Source of the DNA: Solidesulfovibrio sp.
GTDB lineage: Bacteria > Desulfobacterota > Desulfovibrionia > Desulfovibrionales > Desulfovibrionaceae
Assembly: GCF_029978005.1 (NCBI RefSeq)
Contig: NZ_JARKOZ010000032.1
Location: 16,319-80,318, forward strand
Length of the DNA: 64,000 nucleotides
Reading direction: 5' to 3'
Shown here: piece after piece, positions 36,907-46,168 of the stretch
How the letters are laid out: the number at the start of each line of letters is the position of its first letter
How positions within the stretch are numbered: position 1 is the stretch's first letter
The notes under the pieces: model-generated
What the model saw: only the letters and a program-made list of their open reading frames with translations
Databases searched by the model: none
Told to the model about the DNA's origin: nothing
Made by a program: the position numbers and the translations under genes

Positions 36907-37351
36907 GGGGCCGGCGCCTTTGGCTGCATCGCGGATCGGAGCCGGCGAAGGGCCGGAGACGACGGCAGCCGTCTTGCATCGCCACGCGGAACACCGTCCC
37001 GGGGCATGCTGCGCTCGCATCCGCATTCACAATGTGGTGTTTTTGTAAACCGGAAGGGCGATACTGTAAAGATGCAAGGACACTGACACTGAATTGCAGT
37101 GTTTCGTGTATGTAAGAAAGAGCCCGGCCTTGCGTCCGGCGGCAATGGAACGCCCGGCGTGCTGCAAAACGATTATGGAGATCACGATTTTTCAAGAAAC
37201 GTGGCGCATCCAGTGCGCCATTTTCCGGTTTGCCGCGTTCCTGTCCCGGCCAGGGGGCGAAAACCGGCGCGCGGCTGTTGCCAGCGGCCACGGCCCGGTC
37301 TATGGAAGGGGCAACGCGGCGCGGCCCATCGCGCCATCCCCGCGAGGTTCC

Positions 37352-37705
37352 ATGCCAAAGGGCGACGCCTGCAAGACACTTTCGCCCCTGGAGGCCGTGC
37401 GCCGCTACTGCCTGGCCGCCTGCATGGGCGGACAGCGCAGCCTCGTGGCCGCCTGCGCCGATCGGGGCTGCCCGTTCCATCCCCTGCGCATGAAGGAGAT
37501 CCCCGAGGGATTTCGCGTGCGGGTGGTGCGGGTGGTGCGGCGGTTTTGCCTGCGCTGCACCGTCGGCGACCGCGACGCCGTGCGCCGCTGCACCGAACAC
37601 GACGTCTGCCCGATCTGGCCCTACCGCGTGGGCGTCTCCCCCAAAAAGCTCAAGCGCCTGATCGCCGAAAAGCGCCGCCCCAGGCAGCTCGAACTGCCCC
37701 TGTAG
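37352..37705 (+). CDS. Cys-rich protein with duplicated four-Cys motif, unknown function
   Basis: CLAACMGGQRSLVAACADRGCPFHPLR and CLRCTVGDRDAVRRCTEHDVCPIWPYR halves; 117 aa. Confidence 0.7.
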   Translation: MPKGDACKTLSPLEAVRRYCLAACMGGQRSLVAACADRGCPFHPLRMKEIPEGFRVRVVRVVRRFCLRCTVGDRDAVRRCTEHDVCPIWPYRVGVSPKKLKRLIAEKRRPRQLELPL

Positions 37706-37941
37706 CCCCGGCTCCCCTCCCGCCCGGCCGTTTGCCCCGGCAAACGGCGGCCCCCGTCCGGTAAACGGCGCGGTCGCCGCCGTCGGTCCCTTTCCCCATC
37801 CATGGGTTTTCCGACGCCGCTCGCCGAAATTCGCGGGCCTTCCCGTCGCGGCCCGCGCTACCCGTGGTCCATCCCGGCCGGGACCCCGTCCCCGGCCCGG
37901 CAACCACGGCCCGGCCATGCGCCGGCGGACAGGAGCCACCC

Positions 37942-38256
37942 ATGACCACGACCGCGACCCACGACCCGACACGCACGCCGGAATTCGCCCGGCTCGTGCG
38001 CAAGCGCTGGGGCGTCTCCCTGACGCTGACCGCCTTCATGCTGGCGGTCTACTACGGCTTCGTCGCCATTCTGGCCTTCCGGCCGGACCTCTTCGCCGCC
38101 CGCGTCGGCGAGCACCTGACCCTCGGCATTCCGGTGGGCCTCGGCGTCATCGTCGTCTCCTGGCTCGCCACCGGCATCTACGTGCGCTGGGCCAACGACG
38201 ACTACGACGCCGCCGTGGACAACCTCAAACACGCCATGCGGGAGAACCGGGGATGA
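37942..38256 (+). CDS. DUF485 family inner membrane protein
   Basis: FARLVRKRWGVSLTLTAFMLAVYYGFVAILAFRPDLFA...GIPVGLGVIVVSWLATGIYVRWAN; adjacent to SSS symporter. Confidence 0.9.
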   Translation: MTTTATHDPTRTPEFARLVRKRWGVSLTLTAFMLAVYYGFVAILAFRPDLFAARVGEHLTLGIPVGLGVIVVSWLATGIYVRWANDDYDAAVDNLKHAMRENRG

Positions 38257-39800
38257 ACGCCTTCACCACCACCATCGGGCAACCCAACGCCACCTCCATC
38301 ATCTTTTTCTTCTTCTTCATCCTGGGCACCCTGGCCATCACCTACTACGCCGCCAAGAAGAGCCGGGGAGCCTCCCAGTTCTACGCCGCCGGCCGTTCGG
38401 TCACGGGCTGGCAAAACGGCCTGGCCCTGGCCGGGGACTACATGTCCGCCGCCTCGTTTCTGGGCATCGCCGGCCTCGTCTCGCTGAGGGGCTACGACGG
38501 CCTCATCTACTCCATCGGCTTCCTCGTGGGCTGGCCCATCATCATGTTCCTCGTGGCCGAGCCCCTGCGCAACCTCGGCAAGTACACCTTCGCCGACGTG
38601 GTGGCCTACCGCCTGTCCCAGAAGCCCATCCGCATCGCCGCCTCGGTGGGGTCGCTTCTCACCGTCTGCTTCTACCTGATCGCCCAGATGGTGGGCTCGG
38701 GCTCGCTCATCAAGATGATGTTCGGCCTGCCCTATGAGACGGCCATCATCGCCGTGGGCGCGGTCATGATCGCCTACGTGCTCTTCGGCGGCATGCTGGC
38801 CACCACCTGGGTGCAGATCATCAAAGCCGTGCTGCTCCTGGCCGGGGCCACGGTCATGGTGCTCATGGCCCTGTCGAAATTCGGCTTCAACGTGGTGGGG
38901 CTTTTTAGCGCCGCCGCCGCCACCTACGGCGAGAAGGTGCTCAATCCCGGCGGCCTGGTCGCCAATCCCCTGGACGCCGTGTCGCTCGGCATCGCGCTCA
39001 TGTTCGGCACGGCCGGCCTGCCCCACATCCTCATGCGCTTCTACACCGTGCCCGACGCCAAGACCGCGCGCAAATCCGTGTTCTACGCCACCGGGCTCAT
39101 CGGCTACTTCTACGTGCTGACCTTCATCATCGGCTTCGCCGCCATGGTGCTCGTGGGCCGCGACGTCGTGGCCAAGGTGGACGCCGGCGGCAACATGGCG
39201 GCCTTGCTCCTGGCCGAGGTCACGGGCGGCACGGTGTTTTTGGGCTTCATCGCCGCCGTGGCCTTCGCCACCATCCTGGCCGTGGTGGCCGGGCTCACCC
39301 TGGCCGGGGCCACGACCCTGTCCCACGACCTCTACGCCAACGTCTGGCGCAGCGGGAACTCCTCCGAGGAGGACGAGATGAAGGTGGCCAAGCGGGCGAC
39401 CGTGGGCCTGGGCGTGGCGGCCATTCTCCTGGGCCTGGCCTTCAAGGGCCAGAACGTGGCCTTCATGGTGGGTCTGGCCTTCGCCATCGCCGCCAGCGCC
39501 AACTTCCCGGCGCTCATCCTCTCCATTCTCTGGAAGGGCACGAGCACCTTCGGCGCGGCCGCGAGCATCGTCGCCGGCACCGTGACCGCCGTGGGCCTGA
39601 TCCTGCTCTCGCCCACGGTCTGGGTGGACGTGTTCGGCAACGCCGCGCCCATCTTCCCCTGGACGAACCCGGCGCTGATCTCCATGCCCGCCGCCTTCTT
39701 CGTCGGCTGGCTGGGCTCGGTGCTCGTGCCCGACGCCAAGGCCCGCTCCCTCTACGAGGCCCAGCAGATCCGCAACTACCTCGGCGTCGGCGCGGAGTAG
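38253..39800 (+). CDS. actP: Cation/acetate symporter (SSS family)
   Basis: KKSRGASQFYAAGRSVTGWQNGLALAGDYMSAASFLGIAGLVSLRGYDG; GTAGLPHILMRFYTVPDAKTARKSVFYA. Confidence 0.93.
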   Translation: MNAFTTTIGQPNATSIIFFFFFILGTLAITYYAAKKSRGASQFYAAGRSVTGWQNGLALAGDYMSAASFLGIAGLVSLRGYDGLIYSIGFLVGWPIIMFLVAEPLRNLGKYTFADVVAYRLSQKPIRIAASVGSLLTVCFYLIAQMVGSGSLIKMMFGLPYETAIIAVGAVMIAYVLFGGMLATTWVQIIKAVLLLAGATVMVLMALSKFGFNVVGLFSAAAATYGEKVLNPGGLVANPLDAVSLGIALMFGTAGLPHILMRFYTVPDAKTARKSVFYATGLIGYFYVLTFIIGFAAMVLVGRDVVAKVDAGGNMAALLLAEVTGGTVFLGFIAAVAFATILAVVAGLTLAGATTLSHDLYANVWRSGNSSEEDEMKVAKRATVGLGVAAILLGLAFKGQNVAFMVGLAFAIAASANFPALILSILWKGTSTFGAAASIVAGTVTAVGLILLSPTVWVDVFGNAAPIFPWTNPALISMPAAFFVGWLGSVLVPDAKARSLYEAQQIRNYLGVGAE

Positions 39801-39802
39801 GA

Positions 39803-39882
39803 ATCGGGAGGGGCACCGCCCCTCCCGAACCCACCCTGCCGGGGGGGATCATCCCCCCCGGACCCCCTGGAAGGGGGGAGGA
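39803..39882 (+). repeat. Intergenic GC-rich palindromic element, copy 3
   Basis: CGGGAGGGGC-acc-GCCCCTCCCG (39805-39827) and CCGGGGGGGAT-c-ATCCCCCCCGG (39839-39861). Confidence 0.65.
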
Positions 39883-39888
39883 GGGGAG

Positions 39889-40938
39889 ATGGGCGAGGAA
39901 ATGCATTATAAAGACGTGTCGGAGTTGTCCGAGGCGTTGGGGCGGGCGGGGGATGCTCGGGAGCTGGCCGGGCTGACGCGGGGCGTCCGCGCCTTCGTGG
40001 CCGGCCGGGCGGAAAGCGGCGACGTCCTGGACACGGGGCGCGCCGCCGCCGCGCTCTACGACGGATTGCTGGCCCGGGCGGCCGTCCTGGCCCGGGACAG
40101 GCCGCCGGGCGGCTTCTGCCTGGCGGCGCTCGGCAGCCAGGCGCGCGGCGAGCAGTTTCTGGCCACGGACCAGGACAACGCCCTGATCCTCCCCGACCCG
40201 GCCGATGCCCCCGAGGCCCGGGAGGCGTGGACCGCTTTCGCCGCGCGGTTGCGCGACGTGCTTGCCGCCGCCGGCCTGCCGCCGTGCCCCAAGGGCATCA
40301 TGGCCGCCACGCCCGAGTGGCGAAGGACGCTTCGGGAGTGGCGCGAGGCCCTGGACGCCGCCGCCGACAGGCCGGACGCCGGCGGCGTGCTCCTCGTTTC
40401 GCTCCTGGCCGACGTCCGGGCCGTGTGGGGCGATCCCGCCCTGGCCGAGGCCCTGGCCGGGCAGGTGCGCCGCCATGCCGCCGATGCGCCGCTGCTCGTG
40501 CGAGGCCTTGCGCGCGAGGCCCTGCGCTTCGCGCCCGAGTCCGGCTTTCCCGGCCCGTTTTCGGGGTTCGGCAAAAATCACACGTCCCTCGACCTCAAGC
40601 GCGCCGCCGTCTATCCCCTGGCCCTTGGCGTCAAGGCCCTGGCCCTGGAGGCCGGCCTCACCGAGACCGGGACCGTGGAGCGCCTGGACGGGCTCGTCCG
40701 GCGGGGGCTCGTGGGCGGGGAGCTTGGCGCGCGCCTGACGCGCGCCTTCGCCTGCGTCCAGGGCCTTCGCCTGCGTGCCCAGGCCCGGGCCCTGGCGGCG
40801 GGGCGCGCTCCGGACAACCTGATCGAACGGGACGCCCTGCCGGTCACGGACCGCGAGGCCCTGCGCCAAGCCCTTCACGCCGTGGCCGAACTGGCCGCCG
40901 TCCTCGAACACCATTTCGGATTGGCCTATCTCACCTGA
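39889..40938 (+). CDS. DUF294-type nucleotidyltransferase-like protein
   Basis: FCLAALGSQARGEQFLATDQDNALILPD intact GSxxRxE...DxD; C-terminal substrate-binding-like helical domain. Confidence 0.87.
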   Translation: MGEEMHYKDVSELSEALGRAGDARELAGLTRGVRAFVAGRAESGDVLDTGRAAAALYDGLLARAAVLARDRPPGGFCLAALGSQARGEQFLATDQDNALILPDPADAPEAREAWTAFAARLRDVLAAAGLPPCPKGIMAATPEWRRTLREWREALDAAADRPDAGGVLLVSLLADVRAVWGDPALAEALAGQVRRHAADAPLLVRGLAREALRFAPESGFPGPFSGFGKNHTSLDLKRAAVYPLALGVKALALEAGLTETGTVERLDGLVRRGLVGGELGARLTRAFACVQGLRLRAQARALAAGRAPDNLIERDALPVTDREALRQALHAVAELAAVLEHHFGLAYLT

Positions 40939-40948
40939 CGGAGGAGTC

Positions 40949-42838
40949 ATGCGCGCGAGCGACCCATCGCAGCAACCGGAAACCGTGCAGGCCTTCCTGG
41001 CCGGCGTGCCGCCCTTCGACCGGCTGCCGTCCCTGGATCTGGCCGCCCTGGCCGCCGCCGGCCGGGTGTCCCTGTACCTTGCCGGCGAGGCCGTGCCCGT
41101 GGGCCGGGATTTCGTCTGTTGCGTCCAGCGCGGCGGTGTGCGGCTGCGCCGGCCGGGGGACCTCCCCGGCCGCGACGACGTGCGCGGCGAGGGCGAGTGC
41201 TTCGGCCAAACCTGCGACCTCGGAAACGGGCAGGACGGCGAAGGCTGGGAAGCGACGGCCCTGGAGGACACCTTCCTGGTGCGCCTGCCCCGGGAGGTGT
41301 TCGTCGCGGTCTGCCGCCGCCAGCCCTTCGTCGCCGGCTACTTCGCCGACGCCCTGTCCCCGGCCGCCCGGGATGCCCAGCCGGCCGGCCCCACGGGCTG
41401 TCCCGACCCCTCCGACGGCGACTATCTCTTCACCCGCCTGGCCGGGGAGGTGGCCTCGCGCGGGCTGGCGGACGTGCCCCGGGGCCCGGACCTGCGCCGG
41501 GCGGCCCGGGTCATGGAGGCCGGCCAGGTGGGTTCGGTCCTCGTGCGCGAGGCCGGCGGCGCGGTCATCGGCATCGTCACCGACCGGGATCTGCGCCGGG
41601 CCGTGGCCACCGGCATGGCGCTCGACGCGACGGTCGAGACCCTCATGTCCGCCCCGGTCGCCGCCATCGAGGCCAAAACGCCCTGTTTCGAGGCCCTCCT
41701 GTCCATGACCGGCTCGGGCATCCGCCACCTGCTCGTGACCCGCGACGGGGAGCCGGCGGGCATGGTCACGGCCAGCGACCTGCTCCTGGCCCACGGCCGC
41801 TCGCCCATGGCCCTTTTGCGCGCGGCCAGGCGGGCGGGGGACGCCACGGACCTGCGCGCCATAAGCCAGGGGCTGCGGCCCCTGGCCGCCTCCCTGGTCG
41901 CCCGGGGTGCGCCGGCGGCCGCCGTCTCCGGCATCGTGACGCTTCTGGCCGAACAGGTCCTCGCCCGGCTGCTTGCGCTTCTGGAAAAGCGTTGCGGCCC
42001 GTCGCCCGCGCCCTGTCGCTGGCTGCTGCTCGGCGCGGCCGGCCGGCGGGAGATGCTGCCCGGAACCGGCCTGTCCCTTGCCGCCGTGCCGGACGACGGC
42101 GGCGACCCCATCGTCGGCCGGGCGGCCCGGACCTATCTGCAAGCGCTCTTGCCCATGCTCGGCGAGGAACTGGCCGCCCTTGGCCTGCGCGCGCCCGGTT
42201 CCCATCTGGTCCTTGGCGACCCGCGCGCTCTTGTTCCCTTGGAAGGTTTCGCCCTGGACGGCGATCCCCTGGACCACGAAGCCTCCCTCGAAGGCTTCGA
42301 CGCCCGGCCCCTGGGCGGCCGGGACGAGGCCGGCCCTGCGCCTGCCGTGGCGACGGGGGAGGTCTTTCCCTTCGGCCTGGCCGCGTCCTGGCTGCGGGCC
42401 GCCGCTTCCCGTCCCGCGCCGCTTGGCGTCTACCGGGGCCGGCTCATGGAGCGCGACGGCGGCTCGTGCGAGGCGCTGGACGTCCTGGCCCGGGGTTCGC
42501 GTCCGGTGACGGCTCTGGCCAGGCTTTCGGCCCTGGTCTGGTGTGTTGCGCCGACCGGCACTGTTTTTCGTCTCAACGCCCTGGGAAGCCTCGGCGTCGT
42601 TCCGGCCGCGACGGCCGCCCGGGCCGTGGAGGCCTTCGCCTTTTTCCAGTCCGAGCGGCTCCAGGCCCTGCTGACCGGCCGGGAATCGAGCGGCCGCGAG
42701 GAAGCGCCGCTTGCCCCGGGTACGCTCTCGCCGCGCCGCCGTCATGCCCTGCGGGCCGCTTTCGCCGCCGTGGAGGACCTGCGCCTGGCCCTTTTGGCGC
42801 GCCTTGACGTTAAGGAGGGCGAACATGGGCCTGCTTGA
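40949..42838 (+). CDS. Cyclic-nucleotide-binding-like / CBS-pair / DUF294-like protein with degenerate nucleotidyltransferase motif
   Basis: CBS pair GSVLVREAGGAVIGIVTDRDLRRAV and HLLVTRDGEPAGMVTASDLL; LLLGAAGRREMLPGTGLSLAA in place of the DxD motif. Confidence 0.85.
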   Translation: MRASDPSQQPETVQAFLAGVPPFDRLPSLDLAALAAAGRVSLYLAGEAVPVGRDFVCCVQRGGVRLRRPGDLPGRDDVRGEGECFGQTCDLGNGQDGEGWEATALEDTFLVRLPREVFVAVCRRQPFVAGYFADALSPAARDAQPAGPTGCPDPSDGDYLFTRLAGEVASRGLADVPRGPDLRRAARVMEAGQVGSVLVREAGGAVIGIVTDRDLRRAVATGMALDATVETLMSAPVAAIEAKTPCFEALLSMTGSGIRHLLVTRDGEPAGMVTASDLLLAHGRSPMALLRAARRAGDATDLRAISQGLRPLAASLVARGAPAAAVSGIVTLLAEQVLARLLALLEKRCGPSPAPCRWLLLGAAGRREMLPGTGLSLAAVPDDGGDPIVGRAARTYLQALLPMLGEELAALGLRAPGSHLVLGDPRALVPLEGFALDGDPLDHEASLEGFDARPLGGRDEAGPAPAVATGEVFPFGLAASWLRAAASRPAPLGVYRGRLMERDGGSCEALDVLARGSRPVTALARLSALVWCVAPTGTVFRLNALGSLGVVPAATAARAVEAFAFFQSERLQALLTGRESSGREEAPLAPGTLSPRRRHALRAAFAAVEDLRLALLARLDVKEGEHGPA

Positions 42839-43553
42839 CCGCCTGCTGCGGCGTCGGGTCCCGGACGGGGAGGGCGTTCCCCTGGCCCCGGCCCTGGCCG
42901 CGCACCGGGCGGCCCAGGCCGGCCGCGATCCCCGGGCGCTCCTCGACGCCTGCGCCTTCGTGGTGCTGGACACGGAACTCACCGGCTTCGACCCGCGCCG
43001 CCACGCCCTGGTCTCCATCGGCGCGGTGCGTCTTTCGGGGCTGGAGATCCTGCCCGGCCAATCCTTTTATTCCCTGGTTCGTCCGCAAGGCGACGTGCCC
43101 CGCGACGCCTCCCTGGTCCATCGCCTCACCGCCGCCGGCCTCGAGGAGGCCCCCGGCGAGGCCGAGGTCCTGGAGCGGTTTCTGCATTTTCTGGGCGACG
43201 CCATCATCGTCGGCCACCACGTCGATCTGGACATGGGATTTTTAAACGCCGCCAGCCGCCGCCGCCTGGGCGGCCCCCTCGAGGCCCCCTGCATCGACAC
43301 CCTGCGCCTGGCCATGGCCTTCGAGGAAAAACGCCTGGCGGCCGGGGGCAGGGCAGGGGAGGCCGAAAGCCTGGACTACACCCTGCCGGCCCTGTGCCGG
43401 CGCTTCGGCCTGCCGCAATTCGCCGCCCACGACGCCCGCGCCGACGCTCTGGCCGCGGCCTACCTCTTCGTCTACCTGGCCCGCAAAAGCGCCCGCGGCC
43501 GCCCCCTGGGCCTGGACGGCCTGTGGCGCGCCGGCCGGGCCTGGTGGCGATGA
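42825..43553 (+). CDS. DnaQ-like 3'-5' exonuclease
   Basis: FVVLDTELTGFDPRRHALVSIGAVR, IIVGHHVDLDMGFLNAA, HDARADALAAAYLF (DEDDh); AAGGAGG before ATG. Confidence 0.92.
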   Translation: MGLLDRLLRRRVPDGEGVPLAPALAAHRAAQAGRDPRALLDACAFVVLDTELTGFDPRRHALVSIGAVRLSGLEILPGQSFYSLVRPQGDVPRDASLVHRLTAAGLEEAPGEAEVLERFLHFLGDAIIVGHHVDLDMGFLNAASRRRLGGPLEAPCIDTLRLAMAFEEKRLAAGGRAGEAESLDYTLPALCRRFGLPQFAAHDARADALAAAYLFVYLARKSARGRPLGLDGLWRAGRAWWR

Positions 43554-43575
43554 GACGGGAAAATGAAAAAAAGTG

Positions 43576-43626
43576 TTGACGGGCCGGGCCGTGTTCTCTA
43601 AATAGGAATCAACAGCAACTAGGAAT
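43576..43626 (+). promoter_or_regulatory. Candidate perR promoter with direct repeats
   Basis: TTGACG-N17-TAAATA; TAGGAAT at 43603-43609 and 43620-43626. Confidence 0.45.
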
Positions 43627-43633
43627 AAAAACT

Positions 43634-44098
43634 ATGTCGATGGAAACGCTCAAGGAACTTTTCGCCCAAAGCGGCCTCAAGTTTACCACCCAGCGCTATC
43701 TGGTGTACAAGGCCATGACCACGGCAAGGGACCATCCCTCGGCCGAAGCGGTCTGGCGACGGGTTCGCGAGGCCGCGCCGGCCATTTCCCTGGACACGGT
43801 CTACCGCACCCTGGCTTCCCTGGAGCAGCGGGGGCTGGTCAGCCGGGTGCCGGGGGCGGGCGAGGAGGGGCGTTTCGACGGTGATGTGACGCCGCACCAC
43901 CATCTGGTGTGCCTGTCGTGCGGCGGCATTGAGGATTTCACCATGCCGGGGGCGGCCTTGGACGATTTGCCGCCGTCGGTCGCCGCGTGGGGCGTTCCCC
44001 GCGACGCGCAGATTTTGGTGCGCGGCGTGTGCCGCGCCTGTCTTGGCCGCATGCAGGCGGCAAAACCGCAACAAAACCAAAGGAGCCACACGAAATGA
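43634..44098 (+). CDS. perR: Fur family regulator, PerR-like
   Basis: LKFTTQRYLVYKAM, SLDTVYRTLASLEQRGLV, HHHLVCLSCGGIEDF, CRACLGRM; upstream of rubrerythrin. Confidence 0.88.
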   Translation: MSMETLKELFAQSGLKFTTQRYLVYKAMTTARDHPSAEAVWRRVREAAPAISLDTVYRTLASLEQRGLVSRVPGAGEEGRFDGDVTPHHHLVCLSCGGIEDFTMPGAALDDLPPSVAAWGVPRDAQILVRGVCRACLGRMQAAKPQQNQRSHTK

Positions 44099-44589
44099 GC
44101 AAGACCCTGGAACATCTCAAGGAAGCGTTCGCCGGCGAATCCCAGGCCAACCGCAAGTACCTCGCCTACGCCGCCCAGGCCGAGAAGGAAGGCCACATCG
44201 GCGTGGCCAAGCTCTTCAAGGCCGCCGCCGCCGCCGAGACCGTCCACGCCCACAGCCACCTGCGCAACATGGGCGGCATCGGCGACACGGCCGCGAACCT
44301 GCAGGACGCCATCGCCGGCGAGACCCACGAATTCAAGAGCATGTACCCGGGCATGATCGCCGACGCCAAGGCCGAGGGCGAGAAGGCAGCCGAGCGCGGC
44401 TTCACCTTCGCCAACGCCGTGGAGGAACTCCACGCCAACCTGTACGCCGAGGCGGCCAAGGATGTCGCCGGCTACCCGGATAAGGACTGGTACGTCTGCT
44501 CGGTGTGCGGCTACACCGTGGCCGGCGCGGCCCCGGACAAGTGCCCGGTCTGCCAGGCCCTGGCCAAGGCGTTCTTCAAGGTCGACTGA
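44095..44589 (+). CDS. Rubrerythrin
   Basis: LKEAFAGESQANRKYLAYAAQAEKEG, diiron Glu motifs, C-terminal WYVCSVCGYTVAGAAPDKCPVCQA. Confidence 0.96.
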   Translation: MSKTLEHLKEAFAGESQANRKYLAYAAQAEKEGHIGVAKLFKAAAAAETVHAHSHLRNMGGIGDTAANLQDAIAGETHEFKSMYPGMIADAKAEGEKAAERGFTFANAVEELHANLYAEAAKDVAGYPDKDWYVCSVCGYTVAGAAPDKCPVCQALAKAFFKVD

Positions 44590-44628
44590 TTTCCGGCCGC
44601 ATCGACCGAAGACGGAAAAGGAGCGAGC

Positions 44629-44844
44629 ATGGCGGCGCCCGAAGAAATGTGGCAGTGCCAGACCACCAATTGCGGCTACATCTACGATCCGGACAAAGGC
44701 GACCGCAAGGGCAAGATTCCTGCGGGAACGTCCTTCGCCGATCTGCCCGAGGGGTGGAAGTGTCCGATCTGCGGCGGCGGCAAGAAGTGTTTCCGTCCGC
44801 TGGCCGGGCCGGGATCGACCAAAGAAGTGCAGTGTCCCGTCTGA
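44629..44844 (+). CDS. Rubredoxin with CX4C first motif
   Basis: WQCQTTNCGYIYDPDKGDRKGKIPAGTSFADLPEGWKCPICGGGKKCFRPL. Confidence 0.93.
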   Translation: MAAPEEMWQCQTTNCGYIYDPDKGDRKGKIPAGTSFADLPEGWKCPICGGGKKCFRPLAGPGSTKEVQCPV

Positions 44845-44911
44845 CGTCCGGGGAGCCCGCCAGGGCTCCCCGGGACGGTTCTCCAAGGCCCCGCCCGCGC
44901 GGGGCCTTTTT
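44845..44911. terminator. Two tandem hairpins between convergent genes; the second is a canonical terminator
   Basis: CGTCCGGGGAGCCC...GGGCTCCCCGGGACG (44845-44876); AAGGCCCCGC-ccgc-GCGGGGCCTTTTT (44885-44911). Confidence 0.8.
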
Positions 44912-46029
44912 CATGCCTGGGGCGCGGGCGGCTCCTGGTTCGGCGCGGCGATGAGGTTTCGCTCCTCCAGCACGTGGCGGTAGTCCTCGCCGTAAAGCGT
45001 GAGCATGACCATGGCGAAGCCCAGCACCAGCGGCCCGTAGAGGATGCCCAGGGCCCCGAAGAACTTGATGCCGCCGATGATGGAGAGAAACACCCAGAAC
45101 GTGGACATCTTGGAGCGGTTTTGCATGAGGATCGGCCGTATGATGGAGTCGATGCTCGACACCACCACCGCCCCCCAGCCGATGAGGAAAAGGCCCCACT
45201 GCCACTGGCCCGTGAGCATGAGGTAGATGGACACGGGCAACCAGATGATGGCCGTGCCCACGACAGGAATGAGCGAGGCGAAGCCCATCATGCAGCCCCA
45301 GAAGAAGGGCTGCACGCCCACGATGAAAAGCCCGAGCCCGCCGGCCGCGCCCTGGGCCAGGGCGATGACGAAAGCGCCGAGGATCACGGACTTGGCCACG
45401 TCGTCGAGCTGGCGGAAGATGCGGTTTTCCTGGTCCGTGGACAGCGGCAGGAGGTAGCGGGCGTAGCCGAGCATGGCCTCGCCGTCGCGGATGAGGAAGA
45501 AGAGCACGAAGATGAGGATGATGAAGTTCATGGTCAGCACGAACACGTTGCCGATGACAGTGGTGCCGCTGTCGAGGAGGATCTGTCCGGCGTTTTTGGA
45601 CAGCGACAGCAGGTTGGCCTGCAGCGCGAGCTTATTGATGTCCAGGAAGGGCAGGTGTTCCTGGACCCAGGACAGGTAGGGCGCGACGGCGTCGTGGCTG
45701 AAGAGCGCGTTGAAGTCGAGGGTGGTCAGCTTGGCCTGGAGCGCGTTGACGGACTGGACGCCCTGGGCGAGCAGCGCCCCCAGGAAGAGGAAGACCGGAA
45801 TGATGAGGCAGGAAAAGATGAGCCCGGTGGTGATCAGCGCGGCCAGGGTGGTGCGGTGGCCGCACAGCGCGTCGATCTTGCGCTGCACGGGCCGGAACAG
45901 CGCGGCCAGGACCACCCCGATGATGAGGATGTCCACGAAGGGCCGCAGCACGATGTAGGCCAGGGTCAGCGACCCGGCCAGGATGAGGAGCAGGAAGGTC
46001 GAATAGAATTGGCGGCGTTCTCTGTTCAT
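44911..46029 (-). CDS. AI-2E family transporter (PerM/TqsA-like)
   Basis: VLRPFVDILIIGVVLAALFRPVQRKI; FASLIPVVGTAIIWLPVSIYL; GIKFFGALGILYGPLVLGFAMVML. Confidence 0.92.
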   Translation of the reverse strand: MNRERRQFYSTFLLLILAGSLTLAYIVLRPFVDILIIGVVLAALFRPVQRKIDALCGHRTTLAALITTGLIFSCLIIPVFLFLGALLAQGVQSVNALQAKLTTLDFNALFSHDAVAPYLSWVQEHLPFLDINKLALQANLLSLSKNAGQILLDSGTTVIGNVFVLTMNFIILIFVLFFLIRDGEAMLGYARYLLPLSTDQENRIFRQLDDVAKSVILGAFVIALAQGAAGGLGLFIVGVQPFFWGCMMGFASLIPVVGTAIIWLPVSIYLMLTGQWQWGLFLIGWGAVVVSSIDSIIRPILMQNRSKMSTFWVFLSIIGGIKFFGALGILYGPLVLGFAMVMLTLYGEDYRHVLEERNLIAAPNQEPPAPQA

Positions 46030-46168
46030 GCCGCCCGTGTAGCAAAATCGCCGGCGCGGCGGCAAGGGGCGGGCCGCATCGCGGCATTGCGCCCGGCCGC
46101 CCCTCCGTCGTACCATGCCGCCATGACGACGCTTGTTCCTTGCTTGCTTCCGTTTTCGGGCGTGGCCC

